The notes: generated from the sequence alone by a model not told the origin. Shown: positions 15,086-24,184, numbered from the stretch's first letter. The stretch: 64,000 bases of DNA from an uncultured Alphaproteobacteria bacterium (GCA_934277545.1 CAKQUG010000005.1:1-64000); one strand, 5' to 3'. Program-made: numbers and translations.

Positions 15086-15448
15086 ATGAAGAAAATTTTT
15101 TTAGGCCTTTTTCTTTTATGGAGTTTAACCCTGCCGGCTGCCGCCGCAAATTTTGTGGAAGGAATGGAAGATGTGCCGTTGATGGACGGATTGTCGCAAA
15201 TCACTCAAGACGACATTTCATTTGGCAACGAGGAAACACGCCTGTTGGAAGCCTATTTGACATCGCGGCGCATAAAATTTGCAAAAGTCGCAAATTTTTA
15301 TAAAGAATCGCTGCCGCAACTTGGCTGGATATATCAAGGGAATCGGAGCAACAGCTTGTTGTTTGACCGCGACGGAGAAACTTTGGAAATTGTCAGAGAA
15401 TCGGCAAAACCATTGGTAGTACGCATAACCGTCAAGACAAAACCTTAA
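15086..15448 (+). CDS. Small exported protein, unknown function
   Basis: A 120-residue protein with a clear signal peptide (MKKIFLGLFLLWSLTLPAAAA). The mature part is about 100 residues with FYKESLPQLGW and FDRDGETLEI blocks; I recall similar proteins beside mutM in alphaproteobacteria but cannot name a function. I chose the ATG at 15086 because AAGGATA precedes it and it begins the signal peptide; a longer frame overlaps the mutM end. Likely co-transcribed with mutM (10-base gap). Confidence 0.72.
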   Translation: MKKIFLGLFLLWSLTLPAAAANFVEGMEDVPLMDGLSQITQDDISFGNEETRLLEAYLTSRRIKFAKVANFYKESLPQLGWIYQGNRSNSLLFDRDGETLEIVRESAKPLVVRITVKTKP

Positions 15449-15476
15449 AAAATCACAAAGATTTTGAAAAATTTAG

Positions 15477-15506
15477 TTGACTTCTACCCCCTGTCGTGGT
15501 TATAAA
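15477..15506 (+). promoter_or_regulatory. Probable rpsT promoter
   Basis: TTGACT (15477-15482) and TATAAA (15501-15506) with an 18-base spacer; TTATAA at 15500 gives 17. Confidence 0.6.
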
Positions 15507-15558
15507 GTTTACCAGAGTAAATTTTGTATTAACTGAAATTTTTAATAGGAAGAAAATT

Positions 15559-15819
15559 ATGGCCAATCATAAGTCGGCAAAAACAAGAATCGTAAGAAAC
15601 AACAAACGCAGTTTGATTAACGGCGCTCGCAGAAGCCGTGTCAGAACTTTTGTTAAAAAAGTTGACGCTTTAATCAATGCTAAAGACAAAGAAGCAGCTG
15701 CTGCAGCTTTTATTACTGCTGAAAGCGAAATGATGAGAGCCGCTCAAAAAGGCGTTTTCAAAAAGAACACAGCTTCTCGCACGATTTCTCGTTTAGCTCA
15801 AAAAATCAAAGCTCTTTAA
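15559..15819 (+). CDS. rpsT: 30S ribosomal protein S20
   Basis: An 86-residue basic helical protein that binds 16S rRNA early in small-subunit assembly. MANHKSAKTRIVRNNKR at the start and the Ala/Lys-rich helices are diagnostic. The ATG at 15559 has TAGGAAG upstream; in-frame upstream codons overlap the promoter. The rpsT-before-dnaA order is common in alphaproteobacteria. Confidence 0.98.
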   Translation: MANHKSAKTRIVRNNKRSLINGARRSRVRTFVKKVDALINAKDKEAAAAAFITAESEMMRAAQKGVFKKNTASRTISRLAQKIKAL

Positions 15820-16324
15820 TTTTTTAAAGACTCTTGGAAAATCCTGAAATGCAAGTTGTTACCCTTGTGGGACAATTTGCATTTTTTGTTTGTAAATCAA
15901 CAAGTTATTTTCCGACTCTGCAAAAATACCTTGTCAAGACATTTAATTACAATGTTCGCAAAAAGTTCTCTTGTAATTATGTTTTTTTGCTGTTAACACT
16001 TAATTTAGATTTTGAAGAAATGATGTTGAAAAATTTGATGAGGTTTAAAATAAATTAAGTAAAAAAACATCATCAAAAATTGGAGAACAAAAACTGAAAA
16101 ATTGACAGCACTAAGCAAAAAGCAATGAACCGATAAGGCTGAATATGCATTATTTGGTAATGCTTTAGGCTAAGGCAAAAAGCCGAAACGGTTATTTTGC
16201 AAAGTGCGGTGCGGTTATTTGGCGCCAAGCGCGGAGAGTTTTTCAGTTTGTTGCAAAGTTATTTTTCAGCCGTCATTTCGGACGCTATTATTTGAAACAA
16301 TTTTAACTGAACAGGATATTGAAA
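15820..16324. other. rpsT-dnaA intergenic region
   Basis: About 500 bases without a credible gene. It contains the rpsT terminator (15847-15887), a TTGACA at 16103 with no good -10, and GC-richer inverted segments (16170-16250) that may be a structured dnaA leader. I found no TTATNCACA DnaA box, so I do not call an origin. Confidence 0.5.
15847..15887 (+). terminator. Terminator of rpsT
   Basis: AAATGCAA-GTTGT pairs with ACAAT-TTGCATTT around a GC-containing loop and is followed by TTTTTTG. Confidence 0.75.
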
Positions 16325-17740
16325 ATGGCTGAACAGGCAGTATATAACGAAGATTTTTCTATCAATGACCAATGGGAGCAAGTTTGTTGCCAGTTAAAAA
16401 ACGAATTCGGAGAAACCGCTTTTGACAGTTGGTTAAAGCCGTTGAGCATCAGCTCGTTTGATGACGGCGTTATGAATATATGTGCGCCGACCGCTTTTAT
16501 GAAAAACTGGGTAATTGCGCATTATTCCGACAGAATCCACAGAATTTTGGAACACAAAAATCCGGATATTAAAAAAGTGCAATTTATTGTTAAAAATGTC
16601 AGCGTTCAAGACACTTCTCTTTTGAAAAAAATAAAATCGACTCCGACACCGCAAAGCATTTACGGTTTAAACAGCAATGTGGCAAACAATTATGCCGAAT
16701 CTGACGACGAGCAATATTTGACTTCAAAGCTGAATCCGGCTTACACCTTTGAAAATTTTGTGGTCGGCAAAACTAACGAATTTGCTTATGTGGCCGCAAA
16801 AAAGGTTGCCGAATCGAGAAATATCTCTTTCAACCCGCTGTTTTTATATTCCGGCGTCGGCTTGGGCAAAACCCACCTGATGCACGCCATTGCCTGGGAA
16901 ATTAAAAAGAAAGACCCGTCCCGCAATGTGGTATATATTTCGGCAGAGCAATTTCTTTATAAATTTGTGAAGGCGCTGCGCTATAAAGACGCCGAAGCAT
17001 TCAAAGAACAATTCCGTTCGGTTGACGTTTTAATGATTGATGATGTGCAATTTTTGGCCAACAAAGAAAAAACTCAAGACGAATTTTTCTATACATTCGA
17101 CTCCTTAATGGAAGGCGGACGCCAAATCATTTTATCCGCCGATAAATCTCCGAATGACTTAGACGGAATCGAAGCCCGCTTAAAATCTCGCCTTAACAGC
17201 GGTTTGGCCGCCGATATTATGCCGACGGACTTTGAACTGCGCGTAGACATCTTAAACAAAAAAGCCGCTCAGCTCGGTATTAACCTGCCGCAAAACGTTG
17301 CCGATTTTCTGGCGCAAAAAATTACATCCAACATCCGCGAACTGGAAGGTTCTTTAAAGCGAATCGCCGCTCATTCTCAGTTGCTGTCCGGTCATGAAAT
17401 CACATTAGACATGACGCAAGACGTATTGAAAGATATGCTGCGTTCCATTGACCGCAAAACCACGATTGACGAGATTCAAAGAAAAGTTGCCGAATACTTT
17501 AACATTTCGGTTAAAGAAATGCAGTCTTCCCGCCGTGCCCGCAACGTAGCCCGTCCGCGTCAAATTGCCATGTATTTGGCTAAACAGCTGACTTCTCGCT
17601 CTCTGCCGGAAATCGGCCGCAAATTTGACCGCGACCACACCACAGTTATGCACGCCGTTCGCAAAGTGGAAGAATTGATTGTGGAAGACACATCACTTTC
17701 CGAAAGTGTTGAGGCTTTGCGTCATCTTTTGGAAAATTAA
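16325..17740 (+). CDS. dnaA: Chromosomal replication initiator DnaA
   Basis: A 471-residue AAA+ protein that melts the origin. Domain I starts with WEQVCCQLKNEFGETAFDSWLKPL; a short linker is followed by Walker A GVGLGKTHL (about 177-185), Walker B LMIDDVQFL, and the C-terminal DNA-binding signature GRKFDRDHTTVMHAV. Length is normal. I chose the ATG at 16325, 9 bases after AGGA; a TTG two codons earlier is too close to it. An unusually long 500-base upstream region separates it from rpsT. Confidence 0.98.
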   Translation: MAEQAVYNEDFSINDQWEQVCCQLKNEFGETAFDSWLKPLSISSFDDGVMNICAPTAFMKNWVIAHYSDRIHRILEHKNPDIKKVQFIVKNVSVQDTSLLKKIKSTPTPQSIYGLNSNVANNYAESDDEQYLTSKLNPAYTFENFVVGKTNEFAYVAAKKVAESRNISFNPLFLYSGVGLGKTHLMHAIAWEIKKKDPSRNVVYISAEQFLYKFVKALRYKDAEAFKEQFRSVDVLMIDDVQFLANKEKTQDEFFYTFDSLMEGGRQIILSADKSPNDLDGIEARLKSRLNSGLAADIMPTDFELRVDILNKKAAQLGINLPQNVADFLAQKITSNIRELEGSLKRIAAHSQLLSGHEITLDMTQDVLKDMLRSIDRKTTIDEIQRKVAEYFNISVKEMQSSRRARNVARPRQIAMYLAKQLTSRSLPEIGRKFDRDHTTVMHAVRKVEELIVEDTSLSESVEALRHLLEN

Positions 17741-17755
17741 ACAAAAAACTTGTTG

Positions 17756-17836
17756 ACGACTCATCAATTTGTCTTCTTATTTTGTTGCAATTTTGCTACT
17801 CTGCAGGAAGAATTAAAAGCGATGAGTCGTTTTTTA
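17756..17836. repeat. Inverted repeat between dnaA and dnaN
   Basis: ACGACTCATC (17756-17765) and GATGAGTCGT (17821-17830) are perfect complements 55 bases apart; the second arm runs into TTTTTTA. It could be a long-loop terminator or attenuator, or a pair of half-sites. Confidence 0.5.
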
Positions 17837-17871
17837 TATAGGTAGAAACATTTAAGATTGGTGAAAAGAAA

Positions 17872-18990
17872 ATGAAGTTTACAATAGAAAAAGCTGTTTT
17901 GTTGAAAACTCTGGGACATGTGCAAAACATTGTAGAAAAAAGAAACACGGTTCCGGTATTGTCTAACGTCAGAATCGAAGCGAGCAATGAAGGTATCAGC
18001 TTTAAGGCAACCGATATGGATACGGAAATTACCGAAATTGTAGACGCAAAAATTTTGGAAAACGGTGCGATTACGGCTCCGGCACACATGCTTTATGACA
18101 TTGTGCGCAAATTGTCCGACGGTTCGGAAGTCGAGCTGACATATCCGGACGAAAAAGAACAGCTGAGTATTGCTTCAGGACGTTCAAAATTTTCTCTATC
18201 CACTATCGGGGTTGAGGATTTTCCGGTTATTTCCACCGATGCTTTGCCTACCAATTTTGAAATGAATCGTGATGAATTGAAAGATGTGATTGACCGCACG
18301 CAATTTGCAGCTTCTACCGAAGAAACAAGATATTATTTGAACGGTTTATATATTCATCCGAAAAATGAAGGTGAAACCAAAGTTTTGCGAATTGTTGCAA
18401 CCGACGGACACAGACTCGCCTGTGTTGAGACTCCGCTGCCGGATGGCGCCGCTGATATGGAAGGCGTGATTTTGCCGCGCAAAACCGTGGGCGAAATTCG
18501 TAAACTGCTGGACGACACCTCTGCCGAATCCGTGCAAATCGCTTTATCAGACAGCAAAGTCCGCTTTACTTTAGCTGATGTAACTTTGGCGTCTAAACTT
18601 ATTGACGGCACCTACCCTGACTATGAACGTGTTATTCCGACTGACAATGACAAGATTTTGGAATTAAATGTAAAAGATTTGGCAACTGCGGTTGACCGTG
18701 TGTCTGTTGTGGCGGAACGCACCCGCGCCATTAAGATGATTGCCAACAAAAACCATGTAATTATCACAACTTCAAGCCCGGATTTAGGCAGCGCTATTGA
18801 AGAAGTTGAAGCAACATACGACAACGAATCGTTAGAAATCGGATATAACTTCCGCTATTTGTTGGATATTTTGGCCGAAATCAAGGGCGACACCGCAAAA
18901 TTCAGTTTCAGCGACGGGGCTTCTCCTTCAGTAATTCATGACACATCTGACGCCAGTGCTATTTATGTTTTGATGCCGATGAGAGTCTAA
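17872..18990 (+). CDS. dnaN: DNA polymerase III sliding clamp (beta subunit)
   Basis: A 372-residue ring-forming clamp that tethers DNA polymerase III. The N-terminal MKFTIEKAVLLKTLGHVQNIVEKRNTVPVLSN and C-terminal YVLMPMRV are typical; three repeated clamp domains of about 120 residues fit the length. AAGATTGGTGAAAAG before the ATG gives only a weak Shine-Dalgarno. It follows dnaA and directly precedes recF, with one base between stop and next start. Confidence 0.98.
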   Translation: MKFTIEKAVLLKTLGHVQNIVEKRNTVPVLSNVRIEASNEGISFKATDMDTEITEIVDAKILENGAITAPAHMLYDIVRKLSDGSEVELTYPDEKEQLSIASGRSKFSLSTIGVEDFPVISTDALPTNFEMNRDELKDVIDRTQFAASTEETRYYLNGLYIHPKNEGETKVLRIVATDGHRLACVETPLPDGAADMEGVILPRKTVGEIRKLLDDTSAESVQIALSDSKVRFTLADVTLASKLIDGTYPDYERVIPTDNDKILELNVKDLATAVDRVSVVAERTRAIKMIANKNHVIITTSSPDLGSAIEEVEATYDNESLEIGYNFRYLLDILAEIKGDTAKFSFSDGASPSVIHDTSDASAIYVLMPMRV

Positions 18991-18991
18991 A

Positions 18992-20203
18992 TTGTCGGAA
19001 TTAACTGAAAAATTAAATGAAATTACTAATGAAAAGTCAGGTGTTACGCGCCTGACTTTATCTGACTTTAGAAATTACCACAGTCTGCGAATCGAGGCAG
19101 AGATTGCTCCGATTGTGATTACAGGTGAAAATGGCTCCGGCAAAACAAATATTTTGGAAGCGATTTCTTTTTTAACTCCGGGACGTGGTTTGCGCGGAGC
19201 AAAACTGGCAGATATAAAACGAATCCTACCGCCGGAAGAAGAAATACCGAACACTAACAGCGGCTGGAGTGTGGCGGCAGAGATTCTAAAAAATAATGAA
19301 GAATATTTGATTGGCACCGGTACGCAAAAAAATTTTCGGGAAGACACAGAAGAAGACGAAATAAAAAATTTTGAACGGCGAATCGTCAAAATAAATCAGC
19401 AAAAAATATCGCAACAATCCGAACTCGGTAAATATGTATCGGCGATTTGGATTACTCCGCAAATGGACAGGCTATTTTTAGGCGGAACACAGCCGAGACG
19501 AAGTTTTCTTGACCGTTTGGTTTACGCTTTTGATTTGGAACACGCCAAACGCACCGCCAACTTTGAGCATCTGTACAGACAATGGTTTCAAATTTTAAAA
19601 GCCGGACACGCCGATGAACATTGGCTGCAATCAGTGGAAGCGGATATGGCGACTCTTGGTGTGGCGATTGCAGCGGCAAGACGCGAACTTATTGCCCGCC
19701 TAAATACATTTATTGCACATGAGCCGGACGATATTTTTCCTGACGTACGGCTTGAACTGGACGGGACTATTGAAAAAATGCTGGACACCCTGCCAGCAAT
19801 TAAAATTGAACAATTTTACGCTGAGCAGCTGGCTCGTCAGCGCCGCAATGTTTTGTACAACGACTATGTGGACGGGGTAAATCGCACTGATTTCAAGGTT
19901 TATTTTAAGAAAAAAAATATGCCGGCGGAATTATGTTCAACCGGCGAGCAAAAAGCCCTGTTAGTCAGCATTATTTTAGCACAGACTAAATGTCAGATTT
20001 TAGATAAAGGTTTTGCCCCGATTCTACTGCTTGATGAAGTTACAACTCACTTGGATGACAAAAAACGCGACGCTCTGCTTTCTAAAATTACCTCTTTACA
20101 TTTGCAAGCCTGGATAACCTCTACCGAACCGCAGAATTTTGACATCATAAAAAATATTTCGCAGTTTTTTGAAGTTAAAGAAAACCGAATCGTCAGAAAA
20201 TAA
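18992..20203 (+). CDS. recF: DNA replication and repair protein RecF
   Basis: A 403-residue SMC-like ATPase that helps load RecA at gaps. Walker A GENGSGKTN is at 45-52, the ABC-type signature appears as LCSTGEQKALLVSIILA, and Walker B as ILLLDEVTTHLD. The start is TTG at 18992, one base after the dnaN stop, and gives an N-terminal extension of about 17 residues over most RecF proteins; an internal start is possible. The protein is slightly longer than usual, with an acidic insertion near 115-125 (REDTEEDEIKNF). Confidence 0.95.
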   Translation: MSELTEKLNEITNEKSGVTRLTLSDFRNYHSLRIEAEIAPIVITGENGSGKTNILEAISFLTPGRGLRGAKLADIKRILPPEEEIPNTNSGWSVAAEILKNNEEYLIGTGTQKNFREDTEEDEIKNFERRIVKINQQKISQQSELGKYVSAIWITPQMDRLFLGGTQPRRSFLDRLVYAFDLEHAKRTANFEHLYRQWFQILKAGHADEHWLQSVEADMATLGVAIAAARRELIARLNTFIAHEPDDIFPDVRLELDGTIEKMLDTLPAIKIEQFYAEQLARQRRNVLYNDYVDGVNRTDFKVYFKKKNMPAELCSTGEQKALLVSIILAQTKCQILDKGFAPILLLDEVTTHLDDKKRDALLSKITSLHLQAWITSTEPQNFDIIKNISQFFEVKENRIVRK

Positions 20204-20368
20204 ATGCAGTTAAAAACGCAATCATAATACTGCAAACATTTAGACGATATCCCAAAGCTCATAATGTTTTCATTTTGCTTGAGTTTACGGCTTTTTAAAC
20301 AATTATAACTTATTCAGAAGCCTGCCCCTGCTATATATTGAATTTATTTGTTTATCATTAAAGTACAA

Positions 20369-20395
20369 AAAAGCCTTGGTTTAACCAAGGCTTTT
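20369..20395. terminator. Bidirectional terminator of tRNA-Phe
   Basis: A long perfect stem AAAGCCTTGGTT/AACCAAGGCTTT with T-runs on both strands, just after the tRNA. Confidence 0.9.
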
Positions 20396-20399
20396 GAAC

Positions 20400-20475
20400 T
20401 GGTGGTCGGGGACGGTTTCGAACCGCCGACACAAGGATTTTCAGTCCTTTGCTCTACCAGCTGAGCTACCCGACC
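20400..20475 (-). tRNA. tRNA-Phe (anticodon GAA)
   Basis: The minus strand reads GGTCGGG ... CCCGACC acceptor, D-arm GCTCAGCTGGTAGAGC, anticodon loop CTGAAAA (GAA), T-arm GGCGGTTCGAAACCG and an encoded CCA. All stems pair apart from an A-C pair in the T-stem. Confidence 0.97.
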
Positions 20476-20578
20476 ATCGTCTACGAGACATCTTATAAAA
20501 TAGTTTTTCACAAAAGTCTACATATTTTTTTATAAATGTGCAAAATTTTTTCTAAAACGGCCGAGAACACTGTTTTTC

Positions 20579-20767
20579 TTAGTTTAAAACACGCTTTTCC
20601 AGAGCATTCATATTGGCAGAAATACCGCTACGGAACACGGTTTGAATTTCTACCGCCATTTTATATTCATTTAAATATCCGTTGTTACGAAAATAATTTT
20701 TGACTTCTTCCAAATTATCTTCAATGTCATAAATAGCGTTAATATAGGCAAATTGGTTTTGGTTCAT
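20579..20767 (-). CDS. Small acidic protein, unknown function
   Basis: A 62-residue soluble protein, probably helical (FAYINAIYDIEDNLEEVKNYFRNNG), with no family I recognise. The ATG at 20767 is chosen because AAGGAGA lies 9 bases upstream; a longer frame begins inside the preceding gene. It lies 19 bases after the 20787 gene, so the two form a pair transcribed away from the LysR gene. Confidence 0.65.
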   Translation of the reverse strand: MNQNQFAYINAIYDIEDNLEEVKNYFRNNGYLNEYKMAVEIQTVFRSGISANMNALEKRVLN

Positions 20768-20786
20768 TTTTCGGTTCTCCTTAAAA

Positions 20787-20951
20787 TCAGCAATGATAAT
20801 TATTTCGGCAAATATCAAATTCGCAATTTAAAATCCGTAATTTATTAAGTTCGTTTTCGTGATGATATTTTAAAAAGCCAGCTTCCAGCATTTGCAATGA
20901 TTGATAAATACGGTTTGGCATTATAACTGTTCGGTTCATTTCTAAATTCAT
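20787..20951 (-). CDS. Small protein, unknown function
   Basis: A 54-residue protein with two Cys near its end (LNCEFDICRNNYHC has three) and no recognised domain. The ATG at 20951 has an excellent AAAGGAGG 5 bases upstream, which sets the start. First gene of a two-gene unit divergent from the LysR regulator at 21131; a TATAAT on the minus strand near 21040 is a possible -10. The arrangement makes it a candidate LysR target. Confidence 0.65.
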   Translation of the reverse strand: MNLEMNRTVIMPNRIYQSLQMLEAGFLKYHHENELNKLRILNCEFDICRNNYHC

Positions 20952-21051
20952 AATATCCTCCTTTATTTTTCTGTGGATAAAATAAGAATAATGAATTTTC
21001 CACAAAACAGAAGACTAAAAAAATATATGTCTGAATTATAAAAAGGGGATA

Positions 21052-21081
21052 TTGACTCCATTTATAGAACAATTATATACT
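21052..21081 (+). promoter_or_regulatory. Promoter of the LysR gene
   Basis: TTGACT (21052-21057), 18-base spacer, TATACT (21076-21081). It lies in the 179-base gap between the LysR gene and the divergent small genes. Confidence 0.65.
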
Positions 21082-21130
21082 ATAGGTATAGAGTTTAATT
21101 CTAGGAATAATTGTGAGCGAGGATAACTAA

Positions 21131-22093
21131 ATGTCTGTTAGGGGCGACATTTTATTATTTAAGCTGTTATCTCATTATGAACTGGTAGTCGAACACGGAC
21201 AACTTAAAAGCGCCGCAGAAGAATTGGGCTTAAAACAATCTAATCTGTCCAAAGAAATGAAACTACTGGAAGATATGTTGGGAACCGAGCTTTTAACACG
21301 CACCAGCCATGGCGTTCGTTTAACGCTGACCGGAGAACAGGTGTCTGCTCTTGCCAAAGACTGTATCGAACGCGTGGCCGACCTGGCCAACCGCTTCCAC
21401 GAAAAAGCACAAAACGCCAGCATAACACTACAAGCAACTTCTGCGACATTAGTGGCCTTTCATAAATACCTGGATTTATTTAAACAAATTTATCCCTCTG
21501 TTATATGTAACTTTTATGACGGAGTTCTTTCTAATCCAAGTTTGCTGAAAAACGTTGATGTCTGCGCAACCTATATGCAAAACAAATGGCCTAATGTTGA
21601 TATTATCTGCGAAGGCAAGATAGTTTTTTCGCTGATTACAACGCAAAAATATTTAGATGTATACGGCTATCCGCGTGATTTGGACGACCTACACCAAAAT
21701 CATCATTTATGCCTATGCGAAGAATATTCGAGATATAATCCGCTGTATAATGACATTATGGCAAACTGCAAACATATAGATTTTCAGGTATCAAATTTTG
21801 ATATGATGCTTTCTATGGTGCGCAGAAAATGTCTGATTGGCGAAATGCCGTCTTATATGACACGCATTTTTCCCGAATTGATAAAAATAGAAGTCCCCGG
21901 ATGGCAGCTGAAAATGCCGATTCAAATTATCACATCCGGCGGACGCAGCAGAATTCCATACGTGCATACAATGTGCAGCTTTATGATAGAGCTGTATCGT
22001 GAAATTGTCGTAGCCGGAGGTATTGAAGATTTAGTAATTTACCCTTCTTATACCAAGAACAAAAATCTGATTCCGTTAAAACTTGAAAAATAG
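21131..22093 (+). CDS. LysR-family transcriptional regulator
   Basis: A 320-residue regulator. The N-terminal winged helix-turn-helix is clear (about 10-70): HGQLKSAAEELGLKQSNLSKEMKLLEDMLGTELLTRTSHGVRLTLTG. The remaining 230 residues form the effector domain, which is divergent and shows no recognisable ligand signature. The start ATG has GAGGATAAC upstream. LysR genes usually act on a divergent neighbour, here the two small genes at 20579-20951; accB follows downstream but has its own leader. Confidence 0.9.
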   Translation: MSVRGDILLFKLLSHYELVVEHGQLKSAAEELGLKQSNLSKEMKLLEDMLGTELLTRTSHGVRLTLTGEQVSALAKDCIERVADLANRFHEKAQNASITLQATSATLVAFHKYLDLFKQIYPSVICNFYDGVLSNPSLLKNVDVCATYMQNKWPNVDIICEGKIVFSLITTQKYLDVYGYPRDLDDLHQNHHLCLCEEYSRYNPLYNDIMANCKHIDFQVSNFDMMLSMVRRKCLIGEMPSYMTRIFPELIKIEVPGWQLKMPIQIITSGGRSRIPYVHTMCSFMIELYREIVVAGGIEDLVIYPSYTKNKNLIPLKLEK

Positions 22094-22216
22094 TAATTTT
22101 TGACTGTTTTTACACAATTTTTATATAAAATTGAGTGAAATTTGCATATTTTTGTTGTTTTTTATGCAAAATCAGAATATAGGATTATCAGGTTAATTTT
22201 TAGAAAAGGAATAAAT

Positions 22217-22693
22217 ATGTCAAATCCTATTGATACCAAAGTTATTAGCAAACTGGCTGAAATTTTGGATAAAAATCAATTAACTACCTTAAATTACGAA
22301 GATGAAAGCTGCAAAATTTCTTTAACAAGAGAAATCAGCGGCGGCGTTGTTCCGGCCTATGTTCCGGCTCCTCAGCCTGCTACTGCAACCGCAACTGCTG
22401 TTGCCGCTGCTCCGGCCGAAGAAGAAGTAAAAGAAACTGTTGTTGATTACAGCAACAATCCGAACGCTATCAAATCTCCAATGGTCGGCGTAGTCTATCT
22501 TTCAAGCAATCCAAATTCTCCGAACTATGTCAAAGTCGGCGATTCGGTTAATGAAGGCGACACTTTGTGCCTGATTGAAGCTATGAAGACGTTTAATCCG
22601 GTAAAAGCTCCGCGCGCCGGCAAAGTTGCTAAAATTTTGGTAGAAACAGGCGACCCGATTGAATACGGCGAACCATTGATTGTGATTGAATAA
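22217..22693 (+). CDS. accB: Acetyl-CoA carboxylase biotin carboxyl carrier protein
   Basis: A 158-residue carrier whose biotin swings between the carboxylase and transferase sites. A flexible Ala/Pro-rich linker (45-75) precedes the biotinyl domain; the biotinylated lysine is Lys124 in EAMKTFN (EAMKMMN in many relatives). The ATG at 22217 has AAAAGGA upstream; in-frame codons before it are leader. It is 14 bases before accC, the usual two-gene operon. Confidence 0.97.
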   Translation: MSNPIDTKVISKLAEILDKNQLTTLNYEDESCKISLTREISGGVVPAYVPAPQPATATATAVAAAPAEEEVKETVVDYSNNPNAIKSPMVGVVYLSSNPNSPNYVKVGDSVNEGDTLCLIEAMKTFNPVKAPRAGKVAKILVETGDPIEYGEPLIVIE

Positions 22694-22707
22694 AACAAAG
22701 GATTGCT

Positions 22708-24060
22708 ATGTTTGAAAAAGTTCTGATAGCCAACCGTGGTGAAATAGCCTTAAGAATACACCGCGCCTGTCGCGAAATGGGTATTCGTACCGTGGCTGTG
22801 CACTCCGAAGCCGATGCCAACGCCATGCACGTGCGTTTGGCTGATGAGGCTGTTTGTATAGGTCCGGCACGTTCGGTAGATTCGTATTTAAATAAGCCGG
22901 CGATTATTTCCGCAGCCATTATTACCGGCGCGGACGCAATTCACCCGGGATACGGCTTTCTTTCTGAAAACGCTGATTTTGCCGAAATGGTAGAAAAGCA
23001 CGGTATAACCTTTATTGGTCCGACCGTGGCGCAAATGCGTTTGATGGGAGATAAAATTACTGCCCGTAAAGCCGCAAAAGAGGCCGGTTTACCTATTACC
23101 GAAGGTTCTCCGGCGTTAGAATCGATTGAAGACGCCAAACATTGGGCGAATGAAATCGGTTATCCGGTGATTATTAAAGCCAAAGACGGCGGCGGCGGTA
23201 AAGGTATGAAAATTGCCTTTAACGATGATGAAATCGGAGAAGCGTTTACTATGGCAAAAGCTGAAGCTAAAGCCGCTTTTCCAAGCGATGTTGTATACAT
23301 GGAAAAATATCTGCAGCACCCGCGCCATATAGAAATGCAGGTTTTGGCTGATAAATACGGCAATGTTGTGCATTTGGGCGAACGTGATTGTTCTATCCAG
23401 CGCAACAATCAAAAGGTTATTGAAGAATGTCCGTCTCCGGCACTGAACCAAGACCAACGCAAAGAAATCGGCGATATTGTACGCAATGCCATTGCTAAAA
23501 TAGGCTACTGCAACGCCGGTACTTTGGAGTTTTTGTATGAAAACGGCAAGTTCTATTTTATGGAAATGAACACTCGTTTACAGGTAGAACACCCAATTAC
23601 CGAAGCGGTTACCGGCATTGATATTGTGAAAGAACAGATTCGCATTGCCGCCGGCGCACAACTTGGCTATACGCAAGATGACATCAAATTTAACGGTCAT
23701 GCCATTGAGTGCCGTATAAACGCAGAAGATCCTGAAACTTTTGTGCCTTGCGCCGGTAAAATTGATGAATGGCACGCTCCGGGCGGTTTGGGCGTCCGCG
23801 TGGATTCGGAAATTTATTCCGGATACTCGATTCCGCCGTACTATGACAGTATGATTGCAAAGTTAATTGTACATGCCGGGACGCGTAACGCTGCTTTAAT
23901 GCGTCTGCGTCGTGCTTTGGAGGAATTTGTAATCATGGGTGTTAAAACCACTATTCCGTTGCACCAAGAAATTATTTCGCAACCGGAATATCTTGATGGT
24001 CAATACGACATTCACTGGTTAGAGCACTTTATGAAAGCTCGTAAAAACAATAAGCTGTAA
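22708..24060 (+). CDS. accC: Acetyl-CoA carboxylase, biotin carboxylase subunit
   Basis: A 450-residue ATP-grasp enzyme that carboxylates biotin on AccB using bicarbonate. MFEKVLIANRGEIALRI at the start, the glycine-rich ATP loop KDGGGGKGMKIA (about 160), FMEMNTRLQVEHPITE and the C-terminal biotin carboxylase domain are all present. Normal length. Second gene of accBC; ends at a terminator. The carboxyltransferase genes accA and accD are not in the window. Confidence 0.98.
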   Translation: MFEKVLIANRGEIALRIHRACREMGIRTVAVHSEADANAMHVRLADEAVCIGPARSVDSYLNKPAIISAAIITGADAIHPGYGFLSENADFAEMVEKHGITFIGPTVAQMRLMGDKITARKAAKEAGLPITEGSPALESIEDAKHWANEIGYPVIIKAKDGGGGKGMKIAFNDDEIGEAFTMAKAEAKAAFPSDVVYMEKYLQHPRHIEMQVLADKYGNVVHLGERDCSIQRNNQKVIEECPSPALNQDQRKEIGDIVRNAIAKIGYCNAGTLEFLYENGKFYFMEMNTRLQVEHPITEAVTGIDIVKEQIRIAAGAQLGYTQDDIKFNGHAIECRINAEDPETFVPCAGKIDEWHAPGGLGVRVDSEIYSGYSIPPYYDSMIAKLIVHAGTRNAALMRLRRALEEFVIMGVKTTIPLHQEIISQPEYLDGQYDIHWLEHFMKARKNNKL

Positions 24061-24069
24061 ATTCTAAAA

Positions 24070-24096
24070 AATCCCGGATAATAATTCGGGATTTTT
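24070..24096 (+). terminator. Terminator of accBC
   Basis: AATCCCG and CGGGATT stem with a 10-base loop followed by TTTATTTTT. Confidence 0.85.
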
Positions 24097-24120
24097 ATTT
24101 TTAGGCTAAATCATTTATGT

Positions 24121-24149
24121 TTGACATACACGATTAGTATGCTTAAAAT
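24121..24149 (+). promoter_or_regulatory. Promoter of the pilin-2 locus
   Basis: TTGACA (24121-24126), 17-base spacer, TAAAAT (24144-24149), 36 bases before the ATG at 24185. Matches the promoter of the relic at 13040. Confidence 0.78.
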
Positions 24150-24184
24150 AATTGTATTAACTAACTAAAAATGAGGAAAGAAAG

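Noticed and set aside
15820..16324. Origin of replication between rpsT and dnaA
   Set aside because: No DnaA boxes or 13-mer-like AT repeats could be identified by eye; the dnaA neighbourhood alone is not enough.
21108..21130. Sequence before the LysR gene resembling the E. coli lac operator (AATTGTGAGCG then GATAAC)
   Set aside because: It has two extra bases in the centre that break the symmetry, no LacI-type gene is nearby, and part of it is simply the Shine-Dalgarno region. Probably coincidence.
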